A stretch of 38,462 nucleotides of DNA. Origin: Halobacterium sp. KA-4 (GTDB taxonomy: Archaea; Halobacteriota; Halobacteria; Halobacteriales; Halobacteriaceae). A model generated the notes under the pieces. That model was given only the letters and a program-made list of their open reading frames with translations, did no database searches and had not been told where the DNA came from. The stretch spans positions 1 to 38,462 of the forward strand of contig NZ_JAJJZG010000025.1 in the NCBI RefSeq assembly GCF_021028995.1. The letters are read 5' to 3'. A program made the position numbers and the translations under genes. Of this stretch, positions 33,822-38,462 are shown one piece after another; position 1 is the first letter of the stretch, and the number at the start of each line of letters is the position of its first letter.

Positions 33822-34567
33822 GGCACTGTCTAGTTGAGTTAGTTTGAGAAGTGAGCAGGTCGTTGAGTAACTTGTTCAGAGATGCTCGCAGACCTGCTCA
33901 GCGAGAGCTATGAACCGGATTTAGAAGAAACTTGGGAGAACGAGCGGACGGCGACACCCGTTAGGGCGTTCGCCGTCCGCCTTCACCAGACCGGTTGTTC
34001 GCTTCGAGAAACAACAACGATCTTAGCGGAATTAGGCGTTGAACGCTCTCATGGGGCGGTTTGGAACTGGGTGCATCGGCTGTCTGACAGCGGACGCGAC
34101 CCGCCTGAGGCGCAGCCGAAGCGGGTCGCCGTTGACGAGACTGCTGTCAAGATTAACGGTGAGTGGTCTTGGCTGTATGCTGCAATAGACATCGACACAA
34201 AGTTAATCCTCGATGTCGCGTTATTCGGACGACATGGCACCGATCCGGCGGCGGCGTTCCTCGCTGGCCTCCGCGAGAAACATGATCTCTCAGAGGCTGA
34301 GTTTCTCGTCGATCAGTTCGGCTATCGGACTGCCTTTGCTCGATTAGGGTTGAGCGGTCGGGTCAACTATACCGATCGAAACCTGATCGAAAAGTGGTTT
34401 CACACGCTCAAAATGCGGGTCGACCGCTTCCATAACTCGTGGGTGGGCAGTCGATCGAGCGTTCGAGAGTGGCTTGAACAGTTTATGCATTACTACAACC
34501 GCCACAGACCGCACCAAGCTCTCGATGGAAAAACACCGATCGAGGTGGTCCAGAACTAGACAGTGCC
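33822..34567 (+). mobile_element. IS6-family insertion sequence, copy 2 (746 bp, intact)
   Basis: The same 14-bp tips as copy 1 (GGCACTGTCTAGTT at 33822-33835 and its complement at 34554-34567) enclose an almost identical element in opposite orientation. The flanking 8-bp duplication is GATACCGG (33814-33821 and 34568-34575). The target before insertion contained the palindrome ATACCGGTAT. The element lies 30 bases past the end of the IclR gene, where it may have removed or displaced a terminator. Confidence 0.96.
33882..34559 (+). CDS. IS6-family DDE transposase
   Basis: This 225-residue transposase is the twin of the one at 12528-13205, differing at two residues (Phe in RTAFARLGL and Gln in REWLEQF). 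All catalytic residues and the helix-turn-helix are intact. The near identity indicates recent transposition of one lineage within this replicon. Confidence 0.95.
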   Translation: MLADLLSESYEPDLEETWENERTATPVRAFAVRLHQTGCSLRETTTILAELGVERSHGAVWNWVHRLSDSGRDPPEAQPKRVAVDETAVKINGEWSWLYAAIDIDTKLILDVALFGRHGTDPAAAFLAGLREKHDLSEAEFLVDQFGYRTAFARLGLSGRVNYTDRNLIEKWFHTLKMRVDRFHNSWVGSRSSVREWLEQFMHYYNRHRPHQALDGKTPIEVVQN

Positions 34568-34597
34568 GATACCGGTATACGATTTCCGAGCAACGAC

Positions 34598-35359
34598 CTA
34601 TCGGTATTTCAAATTAACCTCAATGACGTTCGCAGTGCGTAACACGAGATCGGGGATCTCCTCGTGGAACCGTTCCTCTTGCATGCCACTCTTCGGGCCG
34701 GAGACGCTGACCGCGCCGAGCACCTGGCCGTCTTCGCCGGTAATCGCTACGCCTACGCAACGCACGCCCGGAATCCGTTCCTCGTCGTCGATGGCATATC
34801 CGCATTCGCGGCACTCCTCAATTTCCTCGAAGAGTCGGTCGCGGTCGGTGACAGTGTGCTCGGTGACTTCCGGGAGGCCATGCTCGTCGAGTATCGCGTG
34901 AATCTCCTCGTCAGGGTACTCCGCCAGAATCGCCTTCCCCGCGGATGTCGTCGAGAGGTGGACATGCTTGCCGACGTGCGTGTCCAGCTGGAACGCGTCC
35001 TCGCCTTCGGCTTTCGCATAGAATACCGCCTTACCGCACTGCTCTACAACCAGATTCGCGTGCTCGCCCGTCTGATGGGCGATTTTCTGTATCTCCGGCT
35101 CGGCCACGTCGTAGATGGGGTCCTGTTTGCGGGCGAAGCCACCGACTTCGAGGAACCGAGCACCCACTTGATAGCCGTCGTCGTCGCTGGTCACGAACCC
35201 TTCATTCTCCAGCGTACGGAGGTGGTCGAACACCGTGCTCGTCGGGAGGTCGAGGTGGTCAGCGAGCTCGGAAACGCCGGTGCACCCCAGTTCCTGGAGC
35301 GCCTCGATGATGGTCACTGTGGTCTGCACAGAACCAATCGGCGCGTCGTGTGTTGCCAT
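34598..35359 (-). CDS. IclR-family transcriptional regulator, likely XacR-like
   Basis: The 253-residue protein has an N-terminal winged helix (about residues 8-68: VQTTVTIIEALQELGCTGVS, DLPTSTVFDHLRTLENEGFV) and the IclR effector domain (residues 75-250). LSTTSAGKAILAEYPDEE and GVRCVGVAITGEDGQVLGAV are typical segments. It is divergent from the sugar-acid dehydratase gene with 130 bases between starts. A 17-bp palindrome lies at 35392-35408, just upstream of its own TATA-like CTATATG (35381-35389, minus strand). The haloarchaeal pentose regulator XacR belongs to this family. It probably binds the palindrome here and at the other five sites, controlling itself and the pentose genes; the effector would be a pathway intermediate. 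Confidence 0.9.
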   Translation of the reverse strand: MATHDAPIGSVQTTVTIIEALQELGCTGVSELADHLDLPTSTVFDHLRTLENEGFVTSDDDGYQVGARFLEVGGFARKQDPIYDVAEPEIQKIAHQTGEHANLVVEQCGKAVFYAKAEGEDAFQLDTHVGKHVHLSTTSAGKAILAEYPDEEIHAILDEHGLPEVTEHTVTDRDRLFEEIEECRECGYAIDDEERIPGVRCVGVAITGEDGQVLGAVSVSGPKSGMQEERFHEEIPDLVLRTANVIEVNLKYR

Positions 35360-35391
35360 ACCTCCTCTGTTCGTACGAGCCCATATAGATT

Positions 35392-35408
35392 TTCCGCCGA
35401 TAGCGGAA
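35392..35408. promoter_or_regulatory. 17-bp palindromic operator, site 4 (IclR/dehydratase divergent promoter)
   Basis: TTCCGCCGATAGCGGAA has arms TTCCGC and GCGGAA. It sits immediately upstream of the iclR-type gene's TATA region and about 45 bases upstream of the dehydratase gene's TATA box (35452-35460). That position suits repression of the regulator and activation of the dehydratase. Confidence 0.7.
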
Positions 35409-35451
35409 CGAAGCCGTCGAAGGCAGCGGCCTCGGTGGCGCTGCTACATGA

Positions 35452-35460
35452 ATATATTTA
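35452..35460 (+). promoter_or_regulatory. TATA box of the sugar-acid dehydratase gene
   Basis: ATATATTTA lies about 26-30 bases before the expected transcription start near 35483, giving a leader of roughly seven bases to the ATG at 35490. Confidence 0.6.
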
Positions 35461-35489
35461 ATACACTCCTCTCAGACCAATAGTTTGCA

Positions 35490-36665
35490 ATGTCGGACGT
35501 TAGCATCACCGGCGTCGAGACCTATCTCGTCGCGAACCCGTGGAAACCGTGGGTGTTCGTCGAACTCGAGACGGACGCTGGCGTGACCGGGATCGCGGAG
35601 GCGACGACGCACGACAAGCCACGTACTGTTGCGAAAGCCATCGACGAGATGTCGAACTTCTTCATCGGACGGGACCCCTTCGACACCGAGTCGCTCTGGT
35701 TGGAGATGTACCGTGACGAGTGGTTCTCCAAGAACGTCATCAACACCACCGTTGTCTCGGCCATCGATATGGCGTGTTGGGACATCAAGGGGAAAGTCCT
35801 CGACGAGCCCGTCTACGACCTCCTCGGTGGCCCGGTCCACGGCACCGAACTTCGCGCGTACGCGAACGGCTGGTACACAGACACCGATGGTGAGCCCGAG
35901 GGGTTCGCCGAAGCCGCCGAACGCGTCGTCGACGACGGCTACGACGCGATGAAGTTCGACCCGTTCGGAACCGCGTGGCAGTCCATGAGCCGCAAGGACC
36001 AAAACCACGCCGTCGACATCGTACGCGCGGTCCGCGAAGCGGTCGGTCCCGACGTCGACCTGCTCATCGAGTGCCACGGCCGCTTCTCCGCCGGACAGGC
36101 GGTCGAAATCGCGCGTGAGCTCGACGAATTCAACCCGACTTGGTTCGAAGAGCCGTGCCCGCCGGACTCGATCAACAGTCTCGCGGAGGTATCGCGCAAG
36201 TCCCCAATTCCGGTGGCGACCGGCGAACGCCACATGACCAAACACGACTTCTACGAACTGGTCACGCGGACTGACGTCGACGTCCTCCAGCCGGACTTGA
36301 TGAACACCGGTGGCATCACCGAAGGGAAGAAGATCGCCGGCCTCGCGGAGGCCGACCACGTCGACATCGCACCCCACAACCCACAGGGTCCGGTGGCTGG
36401 CGCGATCTACGGACACTTCTGCACGTCTATTCCGAACTTCCGTATTCAGGAGATGTTCCAGACGTACGACGTCGACTGGGTCGACAACCTCCTGAAGGAG
36501 CCCCTCGAAGTCGAGGACGGCTACATGCAGATTCCCGAGGGCCCGGGCTACGGGATCGAACTCGACCACGACGTCATCGAGGAGCACGCCTACACTGAGG
36601 ACAAGGTCCACACAATCGATCTCTGGGAGAAGGATTGGGAGAAGCGCGCCGTCGAGAAGCGCTAA
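35490..36665 (+). CDS. Enolase-superfamily sugar-acid dehydratase (pentonate/galactonate type)
   Basis: The 391-residue protein is a mandelate racemase/muconate lactonising enzyme relative of the galactonate-dehydratase group. After an N-terminal capping domain (ETDAGVTGIAEATTHDKPRT) the barrel shows KFDPFG, the metal ligands in LLIECHGRFS, FEEPCPPDS and VATGERHM, and the catalytic His in DIAPHNPQGP. It dehydrates an aldonate to the 2-keto-3-deoxy acid. In Haloferax volcanii the xylonate/arabinonate dehydratase of the oxidative pentose pathway belongs to this superfamily. With the KdaD-like gene next to it, a pentonate substrate is most likely. It is divergent from the IclR regulator and shares its operator. 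Confidence 0.9.
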   Translation: MSDVSITGVETYLVANPWKPWVFVELETDAGVTGIAEATTHDKPRTVAKAIDEMSNFFIGRDPFDTESLWLEMYRDEWFSKNVINTTVVSAIDMACWDIKGKVLDEPVYDLLGGPVHGTELRAYANGWYTDTDGEPEGFAEAAERVVDDGYDAMKFDPFGTAWQSMSRKDQNHAVDIVRAVREAVGPDVDLLIECHGRFSAGQAVEIARELDEFNPTWFEEPCPPDSINSLAEVSRKSPIPVATGERHMTKHDFYELVTRTDVDVLQPDLMNTGGITEGKKIAGLAEADHVDIAPHNPQGPVAGAIYGHFCTSIPNFRIQEMFQTYDVDWVDNLLKEPLEVEDGYMQIPEGPGYGIELDHDVIEEHAYTEDKVHTIDLWEKDWEKRAVEKR

Positions 36666-36909
36666 CTCCATCCCGTTCCGTTCCAACGCGTCTGTCCCCA
36701 CCTGGGTTGATTCCCGTGATCGACCCACCTCCGACCCTGTTCAACTCTCAGAGACAGCTACGTCTACGTTTTCTCGTTCCGCGTGTACACGGACTCCTGT
36801 TACCTGCTGGTGCGAGAATTCGGCAGGCGACGATGGTTATTCACCGACACACATCGCGTCCCACTCAGTCGAAATGATATCCCGTGCAGGCGCCACCTTA
36901 CACTGGTGT

Positions 36910-36926
36910 TTCCGGCAGTACCGGAA
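36910..36926. promoter_or_regulatory. 17-bp palindromic operator, site 5
   Basis: TTCCGGCAGTACCGGAA is a near-perfect copy of the motif, 85 bases before site 6. It lies in the 419-base gene-free stretch (36666-37084) between the dehydratase and the KdaD-like gene. Apart from the two operators and a TATA box I see no other feature in this stretch. Confidence 0.65.
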
Positions 36927-37011
36927 GGATTGTACGGCGGTTTTCGGCAGTGGGTCCGACGTTTCGGCTATACTTTACACAACTACACGTGTAATTCTAC
37001 TCTTGGCATTC

Positions 37012-37028
37012 TTCCGGCATAGCCGGAA
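37012..37028. promoter_or_regulatory. 17-bp palindromic operator, site 6 (KdaD-like gene promoter)
   Basis: TTCCGGCATAGCCGGAA has seven-base perfect arms around a three-base centre. It ends 24 bases before the TATA box of the KdaD-like gene, a usual place for an archaeal activator site. Sites 5 and 6 are about 102 bases apart centre to centre. Confidence 0.7.
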
Positions 37029-37052
37029 AAATCCAAAAATCCGACACACAAA

Positions 37053-37062
37053 GATATATATC
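37053..37062 (+). promoter_or_regulatory. TATA box of the KdaD-like gene
   Basis: GATATATATC is centred about 27 bases before the ATG at 37085, predicting a leaderless transcript. Confidence 0.65.
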
Positions 37063-37084
37063 GGTCGATGATGCACGTGAGGAC

Positions 37085-37954
37085 ATGCGATACTATCGCA
37101 TCCAGAGAGACGAGAGTATATCGCTTATCGCAGAGGATGGCGACGGTGCATACAACCTGACTGCATCAGAACACGCGCCGACTTCGTTCATGGAGCTGGC
37201 CGACGCCGCGTCGCTCACCGATCAGAGCGTTGACGACGTCGCGCGGCGGCATCTAGACGACGCCTCGAACGTCAACTTGGAAACCATCCACGAACACCTG
37301 ATTCGGCCCATCGATCCCGACGAGGTCTGGGGGGCGGGCGTCACGTACGCCATCAGTCAGGAATCCCGCGAGGGAGAGGGGGGCCTCGAAGAAGCGTACA
37401 TCGGCGCGTACGAGGGCGACCGACCAGAAGTCTATTTCAAGGCGACGCCGACGCGGACCGTCGGTCCGAACGAGGCCGTGGGTATCCGGGGTGACTCTGA
37501 TTGGGACGTGCCAGAACCGGAGTTCACGATGATTCTCCACGACGGAGACATCGTCGGCTACACAGTTGGCAACGATGTCTGTAGTCGGGACATCGAGCGT
37601 GACAACCTCCTCTACCTCCCACAAAGCAAGATCTACGACAAGAGTTGTGCCATCGGCCCTTGTGTGGTGACGGAGGAGACAATCGGCGACCCCCACGACG
37701 TCGAGATGACACTGACTATCGAACGTGATGGCGATGTCGCGTTTACCGAGAGCACGTCGACGAGCCAGATGGTCCGGACGTGCGATGAACTTGCGGAGTA
37801 CTTCCGCCGGTATAACTTCGTTCCTGAGTCGACAGCGCTTCTGACAGGGACATCCATCATTCCTCCTGATGACTTCACACTTGAACAGGGCGATCTCGTT
37901 AGCATCGAAATAGAGAATATTGGGACACTAAAGAATCCGGTTGAGCAACTATAG
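37085..37954 (+). CDS. 2-keto-3-deoxy-pentonate dehydratase, FAH family (KdaD/XacE-like)
   Basis: The 289-residue protein aligns by eye with the Sulfolobus 2-keto-3-deoxy-arabinonate dehydratase. IRPIDPDEVWGAGVTYAIS (about residues 73-91), RPEVYFKATPTRTVG and SDWDVPEPEFTMILH (metal-binding Glu-x-Glu) are followed by VGNDVCSRDIERDNLLYLP and QSKIYDKSCAIGP. It ends ISNIGTLxxPV-like (IENIGTLKNPVEQL). It converts 2-keto-3-deoxy-pentonate to 2-oxoglutarate semialdehyde, the step before the aldehyde dehydrogenase. It differs from the smaller FAH protein at 16138, which lacks the LYLPQSKIY block. Two operators and a TATA box lie upstream. Confidence 0.9.
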   Translation: MRYYRIQRDESISLIAEDGDGAYNLTASEHAPTSFMELADAASLTDQSVDDVARRHLDDASNVNLETIHEHLIRPIDPDEVWGAGVTYAISQESREGEGGLEEAYIGAYEGDRPEVYFKATPTRTVGPNEAVGIRGDSDWDVPEPEFTMILHDGDIVGYTVGNDVCSRDIERDNLLYLPQSKIYDKSCAIGPCVVTEETIGDPHDVEMTLTIERDGDVAFTESTSTSQMVRTCDELAEYFRRYNFVPESTALLTGTSIIPPDDFTLEQGDLVSIEIENIGTLKNPVEQL

Positions 37955-38104
37955 CGACTAATAACGAGACGGTATAGAGACGCTGATTTCATCTCCTTCT
38001 TAAAATATATCTTATGATCTATAATTGTAATATAAGTAATTTTGCTGGTTTCACGACCACATGAACATGGAAATCATCATTTAGGATTGATCTAAGGTAC
38101 GTGT

Positions 38105-38462
38105 TTACCCCGAGGACGCAACAGCGGGTACAGCCTGCGCTCGTGAAATCATCTCGTTGTTTCGAGCGATTCGCTTGAACTCTTCGTAGGGATTGCGTCC
38201 CTGCTGGCGGCACGTCGCCAGCAGGGACAGCAGCGTCTCATGCACAAACATGCCGCGGTCGTTGCGGAGCGTTCCGATGAGCTTCCGGAGAACCACTGGC
38301 TCACGGAGCGCATTTTCAGCGGCGTTGTTCGTTGAGGAGACCGCTGGCTCACCGATGAAGGTGAGCCAGTGGTCGAGGCCTCCTTCGATCTTGCCGAGTA
38401 GTGTTGCCACTGGTCCGTCGGGAACTGACCGCTCTATCAGCGATTCAAGCTCTCTTCGCGCC
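38105..38462 (-). CDS. IS66-type transposase, C-terminal part (runs off the window)
   Basis: The frame enters from beyond the right edge and reads ARRELESLIERSVPDGPV, then LLGKIEGGLDHWLTFIGEPA and SSTNNAAENALREPVVLRK. It continues with LIGTLRNDRGMFVHETLLSL and ends ATCRQQGRNPYEEFKRIARN plus a short tail. The NNAAENALRE block with its Glu and the later GRNPYEEF are typical of the IS66 transposase C-terminus. The stop is complementary to 38105-38107. The catalytic aspartates lie outside the window. It shows further IS activity beside the pentose genes. Confidence 0.8.
   Translation of the reverse strand, partial: ARRELESLIERSVPDGPVATLLGKIEGGLDHWLTFIGEPAVSSTNNAAENALREPVVLRKLIGTLRNDRGMFVHETLLSLLATCRQQGRNPYEEFKRIARNNEMISRAQAVPAVASSG

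Noticed and set aside
12520-34567. The two intact IS6 copies as ends of one 22-kb composite transposon
   Set aside because: Each copy has its own different 8-bp duplication on both sides, so they inserted independently. A composite would share a single duplication at its outer edges.
1-38462. CRISPR arrays, tRNA or rRNA genes
   Set aside because: No regularly spaced repeats and no cloverleaf or rRNA-like stretches were noticed on either strand. A covariance-model search would be decisive.

Overview
The window is haloarchaeal (class Halobacteria). The proteins are acidic and rich in Asp and Glu, secreted proteins carry Tat-type lipoprotein signals, promoters are archaeal TATA boxes close to the start codon (often nearly leaderless), and several families are typical of halophiles (IS1341-type TnpB without TnpA, short IS6-family transposases, a Gfo6-like sugar dehydrogenase). 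The density of complete and broken insertion sequences points to an accessory region: a megaplasmid or a chromosomal island.

Layout. 1-268: a broken fragment of unknown identity. 368-5217: a tight operon of an NRAMP-like transporter and the two hydantoinase/5-oxoprolinase subunits (hyuA, hyuB). 5385-6933: a zinc-ribbon ArsR-type regulator and a Tat lipoprotein. 6935-8339: an IS1341-type element with a full TnpB and a 3' omega-RNA-like hairpin. 8427-11685: an ApbA/PanE-type reductase divergent from an aldehyde ferredoxin oxidoreductase, then a winged-helix regulator. 12509-21831: sugar-acid catabolism genes, namely an SDR dehydrogenase interrupted at its fourth codon by an IS6-family element, an SMP-30 lactonase, a FAH-family hydrolase, an aldehyde dehydrogenase, a UspA protein, a GntP transporter and a Gfo6-like sugar dehydrogenase. 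21926-23504: a decayed IS6 copy and an intact IS1595-family element. 23792-33025: a minus-strand island with L-arabinose isomerase, a class I DhnA-type aldolase, a PfkB-type kinase and a complete CUT1 sugar ABC transporter. 33086-34567: a broken second IS6-type transposase and a second intact IS6 copy. 34598-37954: an IclR regulator, an enolase-superfamily sugar-acid dehydratase and a 2-keto-3-deoxy-pentonate dehydratase. 38105-end: the C-terminus of an IS66-type transposase.

Two sugar routes seem to be interleaved. The first is an oxidative (Weimberg-type) pentose route as described for the xac genes of Haloferax volcanii: Gfo6-like dehydrogenase, SMP-30 lactonase, enolase-superfamily dehydratase, FAH-family KdaD-like dehydratase, aldehyde dehydrogenase, with an IclR regulator. 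Six copies of a 17-bp palindrome (consensus TTCCGSYANTASCGGAA) lie in intergenic regions around these genes and are probably the operators of that regulator. The second is the araA / PfkB kinase / DhnA aldolase / ABC transporter set. It lacks araB and araD and would fit L-arabinose to L-ribulose to L-ribulose 1-phosphate to DHAP plus glycolaldehyde. I saw no 17-bp palindrome near it. It is flanked on both sides by IS debris and looks acquired. This phosphorylating pentose route is the most novel proposal in the window and is an inference from gene content.
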